Source of the DNA: Aricia agestis
Lineage: Eukaryota; Arthropoda; Insecta; Lepidoptera; Lycaenidae
Assembly: GCF_905147365.1 (NCBI RefSeq)
Contig: NC_056427.1
Location: forward strand, 1,493,001-1,557,000
Direction of reading: 5' to 3'
DNA length: 64,000 nucleotides
The translations under genes were made by a program, and so were the position numbers. This document shows, piece by piece, positions 20,961 to 30,860 of this stretch (the first letter of the stretch is position 1; each line of letters begins with the position of its first letter). The notes under the pieces were generated by a model. The model saw only the letters and a list, made by a program, of their open reading frames with translations. It was not told where the DNA came from and searched no databases.

Positions 20961-21589
20961 CAATTATCAACAGATCAAGATCTTGATCTATGTCTGTGGT
21001 AGATACTCTGAGTCCATGGAAAAGAGATTAGAATACTTTTCGTCACTGAAAATACACGGTTACCACGGGGTAAAGGGTGGAGCTACAGAAAAAAGCTATT
21101 GAGCTATTAATTTTGGTCGCTTTATAAAAAGTGCCGCATCGTGTTCTCTCGTTTACCATAACATCACCAGTATGCCGTCATTATGACGTCATAATGTCAC
21201 TATTCCACACACATACACAATAGAGATGCTTCACACACCCAAACAAATAATGCTAGTTTGCAAAGGTTGAGCAATTTGTTACGCCATACAAAAATCAACT
21301 CTACTGCCTTATAATAGAGCGGAAATTCTCATAAAACAATTTCCGAGCTTAGTATTAGTACGACTACCCTTCATGCTAATCTCAACCTTATCATTATGGA
21401 TTAAGGTACAAATTCGCATGCAAGGAGCTATCATAAAAATTTACTGCCGAGCAGATAAGAGCTCTATTAATATTAAGATAAGGTTTATTATCAATTCCCG
21501 GAGCTCAGTTGGGCGGCGACTGATAACATAATCTATTTTCACGTGGTTAAGGCTGAGCCAAAGAAAAAGATAGTGCTGATTTCATCCTT
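20961..21589. other. No gene recognised
   Basis: No coding region with motifs and no bounded repeat recognised. Small palindromes such as atgacgtcataatgtc near 21182 occur. Confidence 0.4.
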
Positions 21590-21940
21590 ACTAATATCAA
21601 AAATGCGAAAATGCGTCTGTTTGTCTGTTACCTCTTCACGATTAAATAGTGTTAATAAAAATAGCATTAGCAATAAAAATTAATTGTAAAATGTCCATTA
21701 GAAATAATTAAATTAATCGTACTTGCTAAAAATACGATTGCTAATATTATCGTGCTTAGCAATAGTCTGCGATCATGATAAAAATCACGTCCGCGCGCTG
21801 TTTCGCACCGCGGTGCTAACTGTTAATGAGTTGCTATTTTTCACTCGATGCGAAATAATACTCGATAAGCGAGCGGTGCTATGCGAACCGATAATTCACG
21901 ATGTCGCGTTTTTAGCAAATAGCAAAGCAATAATACTTAG

Positions 21941-22089
21941 TAAGATATATGCGTATTTAGCAATAATACAACTTAGGACATGCTAACGAAAATACGTTTA
22001 TTAACAGAATGACGATGACAACTTTTGACAGTAAATACAATGCTTATCAAAAAGGTAAACTCATAAAAAGGTTCTATACAAACACCACA
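21941..22089 (-). repeat. Gypsy 3' LTR
   Basis: 149 bp, no difference seen from the copy at 29376-29524. Minus strand begins TGTGGTGTTTGTATAG and ends ATATATCTTA, followed by CTAAG, the minus-strand form of the duplication. Confidence 0.9.
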
Positions 22090-22098
22090 CCCTCACAC
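22090..22098 (-). other. Gypsy polypurine tract
   Basis: GTGTGAGGG on the minus strand lies directly upstream of the 3' LTR, the expected plus-strand priming site. Confidence 0.6.
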
Positions 22099-22194
22099 TA
22101 AATTATAAAATACTACATAACTAGCCTAAGTAACCCTATCTATCAAACATCAAAATAATCAGCCTCAGTGACTTAATAAGATGATATTAAACAA

Positions 22195-24696
22195 CTAATA
22201 GCCAAACCTATCAATCGGCCTCGTAAGGCGCTTGGGTCGGTGCAAGCGTACAGGTGGAACTGAGGTCGGTGGATTCGTCGCCACGGGAGTGTCGCTTGAA
22301 GAAGGTGTCTCTACTAGTACAGGGACGCCACTCTCGCCCGCAGCTGGGTTACTACAGGGACCCCTTGAGGTTCCCGGGGTATGCGTGTCCGGAGGCTCAT
22401 ACGGCACTGCCCACGGTTTCATCTGGTCCACGTGCCTTTTAAGTTGCCCTAGACCCGTATTCACTACGTAGTGCCGAGAGCCTACTCCTTCCTCTACTCT
22501 CCCTTGCACCCATTTTTCGCCTTGCGCGTAATTGCGCACCACGACATCCTCCCCAACTTGAAAAGCTCGCACTTGACCCCCGGCGGACCCTATTTGCTTT
22601 TCTTGAGCTACCCGCACCCTATCCTCAATCGGTCTACCCCGCCTCAAATGGTCTAATCTCGTACGTAGCGTTCTACGTTGTAACAGCATGGCGGGCGACA
22701 CACCCGTTGTGCTGTGCTCTACGTTCCTATATGCCAGCAGGTACGCCTGCAATGCTGCATCTAAATCGCAGCCATCCCGGGCTGATTTTTTTAACGCCCG
22801 CTTGCAAATTCTGACTGCTCCTTCGGCGGCACCATTAGAGGCCGGGTGATAAACCGCCGAAAACGAAATCTTAATACCGTTATTTGTCATGAAATCGAGA
22901 TATTCTCTACTAGAGAAAGGTGGTCCATTATCGGACACTACTTGTTTCGGCAGCCCAAACCGCGCAAACGTTTCCCGTAGCACCTTAATCACCGCGCTAG
23001 CGGTCGTCCTCGGCATGTGAAAAACTTCCAGCCACTTGCTGGTCGCGTCGATAACCACTAAGAATGTTTTACCATTTAAAGGGCCCAAGAAATCTACATG
23101 CAACCTCGACCACGGTTCCGGCTCATGCGGCCACGGCTGTATCATCGCCTTAGGTGGAGCCGAGCTCTCAGCTACGCACGTAGCGCAATCCCTACACACT
23201 CTTTCGATATCTGTATCTATCCCCGGCCACCAAACGAAGCTGCGCGCTATACTTTTCATCTTAACTATCCCCATGTGCCCTACATGCAATTCGCTCAAAA
23301 TATAAGATCGCAAACTAGCCGGTATAACTATTCTATATCCCCACACGATACACCCCGTGTCGATATATAACTCATTGCGTCTCGCGAAGTAGGGTTGCAA
23401 TTCCGCCTCTGGGCACGAATCGGGCCAGCCAGAATGCAAAAATGACATCACCCTTCTAAGGATACTATCTATGCTGACCTGTTTTTGTATCTCCTTCCTA
23501 GTAATTGGTAAAAAAGATTGCACGAACGAAAGATATGTGCTCTCTTGTTTCACGCTAACCTGTTGAGCAACCGGTAATCTAGACAAGGCATCCGCCGCGT
23601 TATTCTTGCTACTAACATATTCGATTTTATAATCGTAACCACCTAGTATAACGGCCCATCTTTGCATCCTACTAGCCGCCATGACCGGAATACCCGCCTT
23701 GTCTCCGAAAATAGAAACCAGGGGCTTATGATCCGTCCTCAGAATAAACTTACGCCCATATACATATTGATGGAATTTTCGTACACCAAATATAATAGAC
23801 AAAGCCTCCCGCTCAATTTGGGAGTAATTTTTCTCTGCCGAGTTAAGCGTTCGGGAAGCGTATGCGATCGGTCTCTCACCCTGAGACGTAATATGCGAAA
23901 TGACTGCTCCTATACCTATACTACTGGCATCTGTCGTCAAAATAAGTGGTAAGTCTAAAGAATAGTGTACGAGGACTTCACTAGAGGCTAAAATGTTTTT
24001 AACATCGTTAAATGCCCGCTTACATCTCTGGTCCCACCTAAACTTAGAATCCTTCTTAAGAAGGTCGTATAATGGTGCTAGTATAGTACTCATATTGGGG
24101 ACAAATTTAGCATAATAGATCACTAGCCCTAGGAAAGATCGCAAATCGGAAACGTTAGCTGGTGTTTTAACTTCCTTAATCGCTTCAACCTTATGAGGGT
24201 CAGTATGAACTCCATTCTTATCGATAACAAAGCCTAAGTACGTAACTGAGTTGCCGAAAAGAGTACATTTATCTTTTCGAACTCTCAAACCCCATTTCTC
24301 CAGTCTCGTAAAAACTTCCTTTAAGGTAGCTAGATGTGACTCATCATCCTTACCCGTTATGATAATATCGTCCAAGAAAACGCCTACCCCGGGCAATCCC
24401 GCAAAAATCTGTTCCATCTTTCTTTGAAAAATTCCCGGACTAGATGCTAAGCCAAAAATTAGTCTATTATACTTAAATAAACCTTTATGTGTATTAATAA
24501 CTGTGAATTTTTGGGATTCATCGAGTTCGAATTGCGTATAAGCCTGCGATAAGTCAATTTTAGAAAATTTATCTCCTCCATGCAATTTGGCTAATAGATC
24601 TTCAACCCGAGGTAACGGAAAACGATCGATTTCTAAACACTTATTTAACGTCAGTTTGAAATCACCACAAATCCGTATTGTGCCGTCCTTTTTCAT
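22195..24696 (-). CDS. pol: Gypsy pol: RT, RNase H, integrase (3' part of gag-pol)
   Basis: 833 residues counted from the Met at 24696, which is an internal codon of the original polyprotein and not a true start. RT: GDFKLTLNK, FSKIDLSQAY (~44), LIFGLASSPG (~79), catalytic VFLDDIII (~106). RNase H: TTDASSIGIGAV with Asp256 and RTDHKPL (~320). Integrase: zinc finger His471/His474 and Cys504/Cys507, catalytic Asp535 (LHVDFLGP), Asp589 (SDNGPPF) and Glu625 (GAAEGA), with D35E spacing. The C-terminus resembles a GPY/F-like module (GEDVVVRNY...). All key residues are present. The 5' half of the frame is cut off by the Transib element whose left end is 24702. Confidence 0.93.
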   Translation of the reverse strand: MKKDGTIRICGDFKLTLNKCLEIDRFPLPRVEDLLAKLHGGDKFSKIDLSQAYTQFELDESQKFTVINTHKGLFKYNRLIFGLASSPGIFQRKMEQIFAGLPGVGVFLDDIIITGKDDESHLATLKEVFTRLEKWGLRVRKDKCTLFGNSVTYLGFVIDKNGVHTDPHKVEAIKEVKTPANVSDLRSFLGLVIYYAKFVPNMSTILAPLYDLLKKDSKFRWDQRCKRAFNDVKNILASSEVLVHYSLDLPLILTTDASSIGIGAVISHITSQGERPIAYASRTLNSAEKNYSQIEREALSIIFGVRKFHQYVYGRKFILRTDHKPLVSIFGDKAGIPVMAASRMQRWAVILGGYDYKIEYVSSKNNAADALSRLPVAQQVSVKQESTYLSFVQSFLPITRKEIQKQVSIDSILRRVMSFLHSGWPDSCPEAELQPYFARRNELYIDTGCIVWGYRIVIPASLRSYILSELHVGHMGIVKMKSIARSFVWWPGIDTDIERVCRDCATCVAESSAPPKAMIQPWPHEPEPWSRLHVDFLGPLNGKTFLVVIDATSKWLEVFHMPRTTASAVIKVLRETFARFGLPKQVVSDNGPPFSSREYLDFMTNNGIKISFSAVYHPASNGAAEGAVRICKRALKKSARDGCDLDAALQAYLLAYRNVEHSTTGVSPAMLLQRRTLRTRLDHLRRGRPIEDRVRVAQEKQIGSAGGQVRAFQVGEDVVVRNYAQGEKWVQGRVEEGVGSRHYVVNTGLGQLKRHVDQMKPWAVPYEPPDTHTPGTSRGPCSNPAAGESGVPVLVETPSSSDTPVATNPPTSVPPVRLHRPKRLTRPIDRFGY

Positions 24697-24701
24697 TACC
24701 G
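24697..24701. repeat. Transib target-site duplication (left)
   Basis: taccg, repeated at 27854-27858 on the other side of the Transib element. One copy belongs to the Gypsy coding sequence. Confidence 0.9.
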
Positions 24702-24737
24702 CACAGTGGCGAAAATACCGAAAAACATGGCAAAAAC
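24702..24737. repeat. Transib TIR (left), RSS-like
   Basis: Heptamer CACAGTG at 24702-24708 equals the consensus RAG heptamer. gcaaaaacc at 24730-24738 matches the RAG nonamer ACAAAAACC at 8 of 9 positions after a 21-bp spacer. It is the reverse complement of 27818-27853. Confidence 0.88.
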
Positions 24738-25007
24738 CTAAATTCTATTAATTTGTTATGAGAACGTTAAAACTAATAAGAATAAATAGTTTATAGCTCA
24801 ACGTGATCAGTTTTCTGGGCAGGGCTGTCGATTATTCAAATAATATTAGAAAAAACGTGATGAATTAAGTATTTCAGTAATCTAAATAACAAAAATTTTT
24901 AAGCCATGGCTATTTTCTATTATGTAAATTAGATCGAAAGCCACGCTTTTGTCAAAAATTTGCACTTATCTTAAAAAAAAAACAAAAAAAATATAGGTAA
25001 AAATTTT
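24738..25007 (-). other. Transib 3' untranslated region
   Basis: AT-rich sequence between the transposase stop and the left TIR, with no further coding potential. A run of A residues lies at about 24970-24992. Confidence 0.5.
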
Positions 25008-27591
25008 TTATATTTCTGTTTCTTCATCTAATAAGCTTAAGTCTAAAGTAGTGAAAGTAGATTCTTTTTTAGGCGTCAACTTTCTTAATCCTGTTATAAA
25101 TGGATCGGAAGAAACCATCAACCGCTGAAAGGTGTCCGTCATGCATATTGTGCGCGAAAATTTTCGGGAGAAATGTTCTCTAAAATTTCTTATATCTTTG
25201 TTCCTGCTCTCCTGAGCATCTTCACCGAGCAATCCAATCGCAACATTCATTGAGTCAACAATTTCCGGTCCATGTATCAGAATTTTATGTACAGTTGTTG
25301 GCATCGGATACCATGGGTAATTAAATATATATGCTGCAGCTGTTTGAAGACAGAAATCCTTGAAAGTTTCAGTTTTTATTTTATATCCACTTGATATTAC
25401 TTTTAATACAGTGTGAAATCTTTCAATTATATTTCAATTGAATCCTGTGATTTCCGCAGTAACTCTGGCATTTTGAAATATTTTCCTTGCCGTATTGCCA
25501 TCAGTGGAGGTGCCTCCTCCTTGTCTGGGTTCATCGACATGTAGCCCCAATTTCTCCCAAAAATCCTTTTGTATCCGCTTCTTCTCTGCCTCTATGATAC
25601 TTTCGTTTTCCTTCCTTGACCGCCATTTGCAGAGCTTCATTTTATAAGCAAGGTGCAAAATGCAGTCAGCAAACCGAATCCAAGCGTGCAATGTTGATAT
25701 TCCATACTCTAAGTTTTCTTTTTTAACAGGTCTAGTGATGGAATGTTTTATTCTGTTAAAATCCTTTGAAGTTAAGCCACAAAGATAGCACATCATTGCG
25801 GACTTTGTGCCTGTGATAGCATTGACTACTTTCCCATCAACCATTGTTAATTTTAAATCATGTCTCACAGTATAGTTGTCGCCATTAGTAGGAGTCAAAA
25901 GAGATATTTCATTTTTTACGTTTTCAGCTTGTAATAATGTTAAAGCACTTGTTTCTTGTGCCATCTGAAGCTTTAAAGGACGACAATACCGAGGAGATGA
26001 TGGACGGGGATTTTGCCACACTAACTCCATTTTATCTTCATCTTGATAAAATAAGCGTATTGGAACGATGGATGTTATAAACATGAATTGATCTGTCAAA
26101 TCAGCTTCTTCAAATTTTTGTTTGTACTGAGAATGAGAGCCTGAACCATCACACCCCCATTTTGAAATTAAGCAAAGCTTCTTCTTTTTATTGTCATCCA
26201 GGCTAGCTATCACTTCATTTAATGACAACAATAACCTTTCAACTGTGTGGTCAAGTAAATTTTGAAGAGGTACTTCAGCCGTAGCTTCTGTAAACAACAT
26301 TCCTGATGGGTAGCATCTTTTCTTAGCATCTGTGACTGTCTCATAGTTGGGATATAACTTACAATTTGCCTCTAACGCAGTAGATCTAAACAAGTTATAT
26401 TGATGCTTTGTCAGTTCCCCTTCTATTAAAAGTGATAGTGCTTTCTCTGGAGAATGGGTGCCGTGCCCACATTGGGGCAATTTTTTCAAGTCACATTTTT
26501 CTGAAATAGTAGCTTTAATAGTTTTAGATTTCTCTAACTCACCAACCGCCCTTAAATTCATTTGTGCCGCATAAGATAATTCAGATGAAGTAAACTGATT
26601 TCGTATATCTCTTGTCTTCTGACGCTTAGATCTTTCCGAGCATTCATCGAACTCTTTTTTTGGTCGACCTCCTAAAGATCCGCTTTTTCTTTTGCGTGGC
26701 ACAACAAACGTCACAAATGCATTGAACCAATCTTTATTGTTATTCAAACATCTGTCGAAATTCCGGTGAGATTTTACAAGCTTTTGCTTGTAATTATATA
26801 CAAGTTTACTTAACGTGCTCCTTATTTCGCTTGAAACCTCAATGTTAAGGGCCCCTTTGACCTCTTCACAAAGGTACTGCATTTTATCCGAATCTTTGGT
26901 TGATGTACATTGTCGGTAGTAACTTATAATAGTCCGTCTACTCAGAGAAATTTCGGTTTCGATAGAACCTGAAATGAAAATTATCACAATTAAATGAAAA
27001 TCATGGCCAGCATTTCAGATCAGCATGTCATCAGTTAACTTTTTTACATTTATAAAAAAAATTAGGACAACAGACGTGATGTTATGTATGTATGTATGTA
27101 TAAATACCTAATTGGGTTGATAAACAAAATTATTAATGTTACCTTCAGAAACAAAATCAGTCCTCGAAGATATCTCGCCATCGTCGTCTCGTCTGCTAGT
27201 TGAACCTAAAAACGTGCATTAAAATTTAGAAAGGAAGCAAAATGCGATATTTTACCAAAAATAAAGAAATGTAATCGAAAACTGTACAAAAACCATCAAA
27301 TAAGTTTTGCTCGAAAATATACAAACTTAGAATATACATTATTTTGTTCTAGTGTATCGTTTGGTCGCATTAAAAATTACCTTGGTTTAGCTAACAGATG
27401 TATAACGCTTTTATTATGACCATTTTCAACGATGGATATGGCAAGAAATCATACTTTTATACAATGAACGTAATAATTAATAGTAAATTAGACACTACGA
27501 CATTTGCAACCCTAAAAAACAAAAATTTGTCATAAATCATACATTCTAGGCAAACTTAACTATGTATCTTACCTCCAGGAATGGAATCCAT
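25008..27591 (-). pseudogene. Transib transposase (RAG1-like), three exons, one in-frame stop
   Basis: Predicted minus-strand exons: 27591-27573 (ATG GAT TCC...), 27205-27143 and 26968-25008. Both introns are GT-AG (GTAAG...TTTAG; GTAAC...TTTCAG) in phase 1 and join in frame, giving about 680 codons, the usual Transib size. Within exon 3: CX2C at CYLC (~421 of the spliced protein), HSITRPVKKENL as in RAG1/Transib cores, WGCDGSG with likely first catalytic Asp (~301), and TAEITG with likely catalytic Glu (~533). The second catalytic Asp is not certain (MVDGK or SKDF). The C-terminal VHKILIHGPEI block is intact. One TGA at 25434-25436 interrupts an otherwise open frame just after TAEITGFN, so this copy is probably inactive. 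The Met at 26987 lies in the second intron and is not the start. Confidence 0.85.
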
Positions 27592-27817
27592 AGCAGATGT
27601 TAACAGGATTTGTAGGAAAATACCACAAAAAATTAATTTGAAAACAAGTTGAAAAAACACAAAACGCATCCGCCCTTCGACAAGTCAAACTTTGGACTGA
27701 GTTTTGACAAGCGAGGAGCAGGGATATTGGTCGACTCCGACGCAGGTAGATAGCCCGGTCTATTGTCTTGAGTCCCACAAAAAATAAAACTGGTTTCGGA
27801 TTACTTTTAGATTTTTA
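27592..27817 (-). promoter_or_regulatory. Transib 5' untranslated and promoter region
   Basis: About 226 bp between the right TIR and the predicted ATG at 27591. It must contain any promoter of the transposase, but no clear TATA box was identified. A 69-codon frame here lacks homology. Confidence 0.4.
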
Positions 27818-27853
27818 GTTTTTGCCATGTTTTTCGGTATTTTCGCCACTGTG
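27818..27853. repeat. Transib TIR (right), RSS-like
   Basis: Exact inverse of the left TIR. Heptamer at 27847-27853; the nonamer-like gcaaaaact (27825 down to 27817) matches 7 of 9. The taccg duplication follows at 27854-27858. Confidence 0.88.
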
Positions 27854-29350
27854 TACCGGCACGATAGGCGTCGCCCAGTCCGAGCTCGACACAGGTGAAA
27901 TGACGCCATCACGCTGCAGCTGTTCGAGTGCCCGTTCTACCGGCTCACGTAAAGCGTAAGCTAACGGGCGAGCACGTAAAAAGATCGGCTGTGCTCCCTC
28001 TCGTAAACGAAAACCGACTGTTCCACCCGTATACTTCCCGAGTCCGTCCGCAAATACCTTAGAGAACCTGGAACTGAAATACGTCCAATTAAAATCCTCG
28101 CTAATGCTACACATTTGAGATGGCTGCGGATATATTTTTAATTCGCTTATCCACTGCCGACCCAAAAGATTACTTTTACCTTTATCTACTATATACAAGT
28201 CTAATTTTTTTTTACATTGATTGTATGTAACTAAAGGCTTAATTTTCCCAAAGGGATCTTTCAGCTCTCCTGTGTAGTATCTTAGCTTAATCTCGCTAGG
28301 AAAGACTTCACAATTTTCAAACATTCTGTCGAACGTTTCTTTGTTAATGCATGAAATTGCACTCCCTGTGTCAATCTCCATTGGTAATGTTTTACCATTA
28401 ACAGTAATATTAACAGTGTAGGGGGGGAAATCCTTAAACGAGCGAGTACTAACTGAATAGTTAAATACCACCTCTTTATTTAAAGTACCCGTGCTGTCGT
28501 TTCCGATCTCCTCGAGACAGTCAAGGCGCGTAGCAGCCCTCCTGCGGGGACACATTCTCTTGAGGTGACCTTCCCTGTTGCACATCTTGCAAATATGTGA
28601 CTTAAATCTGCAAGGTTCTGCTCTATGTTGATACCCGCAAGTGGGACAACTCTCATTCTTGTCATTAGTAACCACCGAGTCTCTATATGATATCTGGGCA
28701 TTATTTTTGTATGATGTCTTGTGCCTTCCCGAAACTTTAGCTAAAACTGGGTTTCCGTCAAGATTATAAAGATTGTGCAGTCTGTTTGTGGGGTCTCTAC
28801 CGACTGGAGTCATCGGCACCTCCCGGCCGCTAGCTACAAGGGATGAATCCGCTTCTGCCGACTCCATCGCTACAGCAATCTTATAGGCCTTATCGAAAGT
28901 CACACCCTCCTCAGTGAATATTCTTTGTCTGATAGAGTCGTTCCTTAGCCCGCATACAAACTGATCTCTTAAATTTTCGAATAGAGAGTCGTTCACGAAT
29001 CCACAATTTTTGGATAGCTTCTTTAGATCGGTAACGAAGTTCGCAATATTCTCCGAGCGATTCTGTACCCGTCTCCGAAAATTGTATCTTTCGGCTAAAA
29101 CCGACGGTTTCGGCTTGAGATGTTTTCCCACAATCTCAACAAGCTCCGCGTATTGCTTCGTGGCCGGTTTGTGCGGAGTACATAAGTTGGTCATCAACTC
29201 GTACGTCTCCGCGCCTACAGCCGTAATCAGCGTTGCCACTTTCAGCTCATTCTTAACGCTATTGCACATGAAGTATTGCTCGAGTCTGTCTATGTAAGAT
29301 TCCCAGCAATCTGACTCTGAATCAAATTCAGTCAACTTACCCACCGACAT
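27854..29350 (-). CDS. gag: Gypsy gag-protease and start of RT (5' part of gag-pol)
   Basis: ATG at 29350 (MSVGKLTEFDSESDCW). 499 codons run to the insertion point. Residues ~1-200 form Gag (EQYFMCNSVKNE, ...LRDQFVCGL). CX2C-type knuckles follow: CPTCGYQHRAEPC and CKMCNREGHLKRMC (CX2CX4HX4C). Protease has catalytic MEIDTGSAISC. The sequence then enters RT (FSKVFADGLG...GVISPVSSSDWATPIVPV). After one copy of taccg, the frame continues exactly into the codon at 24696, so the original polyprotein had about 1332 codons without a frameshift. Beyond 27854 the open frame reads into Transib TIR sequence and ends at 27815. Confidence 0.92.
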
Positions 29351-29356
29351 TTTGTC

Positions 29357-29374
29357 GGTTTTACCTCGTCGCCA
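29357..29374 (-). other. Gypsy primer-binding site
   Basis: TGGCGACGAGGTAAAACC on the minus strand starts one base after the 5' LTR. Gag ATG comes only six bases after it, so the leader is about 25 nt. Confidence 0.65.
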
Positions 29375-29375
29375 C

Positions 29376-29524
29376 TAAGATATATGCGTATTTAGCAATA
29401 ATACAACTTAGGACATGCTAACGAAAATACGTTTATTAACAGAATGACGATGACAACTTTTGACAGTAAATACAATGCTTATCAAAAAGGTAAACTCATA
29501 AAAAGGTTCTATACAAACACCACA
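29376..29524 (-). repeat. Gypsy 5' LTR
   Basis: 149 bp, no difference seen from 21941-22089. Flanked by the CTTAG duplication at 29525-29529. Confidence 0.9.
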
Positions 29525-29697
29525 CTTAGCATGCTGTGACATTAAAATTAGCATGTTAACGAAATGAATAGAAAATAGCATTAATTCTCATTACTACGAT
29601 TAAACCGCTACACCGATTTTGTTAAAATTTGGTGGGCAGACACTTCCATTTCAGGGAAAGGACATAGGGTAGTTGGTATCCCGGAAAATGTACGGTT

Positions 29698-29825
29698 GCG
29701 GTTTCGTTGATGGTAGCCGATTTCATTAAAACCAAGTCAGCTATGCAGAGGTAATTTCATAATGCACAAGTGTGTGCGCAGTGTACAAGTGCACTCTTCC
29801 ATCATTCTAGTTGAACGGATGACAG
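29698..29825 (-). mobile_element. SINE family B, tail fragment
   Basis: Phrases aaaccaagtcagctatgcag and gcacaagtgtgtgcgcagt match the distal part of the SINE at 33178-33530 in the same orientation. The tRNA-like head is missing. Confidence 0.65.
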
Positions 29826-30424
29826 CGACAACTGGAGAGATCTCAGATCATTTAAATACCCCTCTTTTCGTAGTCAGTTAAAAGTAAACACAAAAAACTA
29901 AGAAAAACTATCCACACATTTCTTCAACCCCCACCTGCCAAAACACCCCTAACTCTAAGGTGTGGGGCAAATATGACCCACAATATAATATTCCCGGGGT
30001 TGTGTTACAGGTTACTACATATAAAATCACTACATTTATTACGACCTATCAACCCTAACTTTAGGGTTGGCACTTATCAGATGAAGATATTTTTCTCGTT
30101 TCACTCCGTCTTACGATTTTCTATCAGATCACGTGTCCCGACGCAAGTTTAACATTTTTTTTACATCCCAAAAAAACGCACAACGCTAATAAAGAAGTTT
30201 TCACTTTGGCATTTCAAATCGTCTTGGGATTATTTAGAACCTTTATTTACCCAGTGTCAGATCTGAGGTCATATCAAAGGGTTTTCGTGGTTGGGTACTG
30301 TTGTCGATCCTGGCGACACAGGAGATACAGCAGTGGGAATCTAACGAGCTAAAATCAACCCGCTCAGACTGCAGAGTTCTTGAACAATTAGTGAATAAAA
30401 CCAACCTCAAAATTGTACTTAAAA
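29826..30424. other. No gene; repeat of unknown class
   Basis: 30260-30345 (tcatatcaaagggttttcgtgg...ggcgacacaggagatacag) recurs at 44680-44770 and inversely at 15600-15685. Nothing else is supported. Confidence 0.45.
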
Positions 30425-30700
30425 TTCCCTAGACCCTATCTCAAAAACTACTGAACCGATTCTGATGAAACAGAACTTTGACCATACCTAGTACAACAAA
30501 ACAATAATTACTCAAATCGGCCTTGTAGTTCCGGAGATATGCGAACACAAACATATAAACATACATATTACACTTTTGAAAGGCACATTTGTTCAGACGC
30601 TGATGTAGACTAACATAATATGCGAAAATTGCCCTGGTGCTAATATTACATACATACGCGTCGAATTGATAACCTCCTATTTTGAAGTCGGTAAAAAACA
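30425..30700 (-). repeat. Interspersed repeat, copy of 4757-5080
   Basis: Inverse copy with ccggagatatgcgaacacaa, tttgttcagacgctgatg, acatacatacgcgtcgaatt and aacctcctattttgaagtcg. A short related piece lies at 31709-31740. Confidence 0.55.
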
Positions 30701-30860
30701 GAAAGCCTCCTTCTGACATAAAACCGCCACATGCCCAGCAGTATCGCCTGGCAACCCTACACCCAGGACTCATATAAAATCCGCCCGCCCATCGTCAGTC
30801 GCGTCACGCACGGCGTGTAGAGTGTAGGTGTTATCACACCTTATTGAATCTGGACCATAA

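Larger units (their letters stand above)
24702..27853 (-). mobile_element. Transib DNA transposon
   Basis: 3152 bp, 36-bp perfect terminal inverted repeats starting CACAGTGGCGAAAATACC, flanked by the 5-bp duplication taccg. Transib elements characteristically have CAC-starting ends resembling RAG recombination signals and make 5-bp GC-containing duplications. The encoded protein matches Transib/RAG1-core features. It lies inside the RT-proximal coding sequence of the Gypsy element and shares its transcription strand. Confidence 0.92.
21941..29524 (-). mobile_element. Compact Ty3/Gypsy retrotransposon
   Basis: 149-bp LTRs (29376-29524 and 21941-22089) appear identical and are flanked by the 5-bp duplication CTTAG (21936-21940, 29525-29529). 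Without the Transib insertion and its extra 5-bp copy it is about 4.43 kb with one gag-pol frame. Domain order Gag-PR-RT-RNase H-integrase identifies Ty3/Gypsy. No env-like frame follows pol. LTR ends are TG...TTA instead of TG...CA, but the duplication fixes the boundaries. Confidence 0.92.
21647..29596. mobile_element. Short hAT-like element split by Gypsy
   Basis: Bounded by the direct repeat cgattaaa (21639-21646 and 29597-29604), an 8-bp duplication in the Helitron-like copy. Termini tagtgttaat and, inverted, tagtaatgag share TAGT ends, and both sides have a subterminal tagcatta. Without the Gypsy insertion it would be about 360 bp and non-coding. The hAT assignment rests on duplication length and weak termini. 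Confidence 0.6.
21590..29696 (+). mobile_element. Helitron-like copy split by a nested insertion
   Basis: The left piece (about 21590-21646) has ttactaatatcaaaaatgcg, the gtctgtttgtctg tract and ttcacgattaaa. The right piece (29605-29696) continues the family consensus at ccgctacaccgattttg through 'tatcccggaaaatgtacggt'. Deleting 21647-29604 rejoins the family order, so everything between is later insertion. Confidence 0.8.

Noticed and set aside
22232..23952. Plus-strand frames opposite Gypsy pol
   Set aside because: Antisense shadows of the minus-strand polyprotein.
26969..26987. Met at 26987 as transposase start
   Set aside because: The first residues read into an intron-like TTTTCATTTCAG acceptor. 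Upstream exons join in phase and supply a better ATG at 27591.
27815..27853. C-terminal HSGENTEKHGKN of the 511-codon Gypsy frame
   Set aside because: These residues come from the Transib TIR read in frame and are not part of Gypsy.
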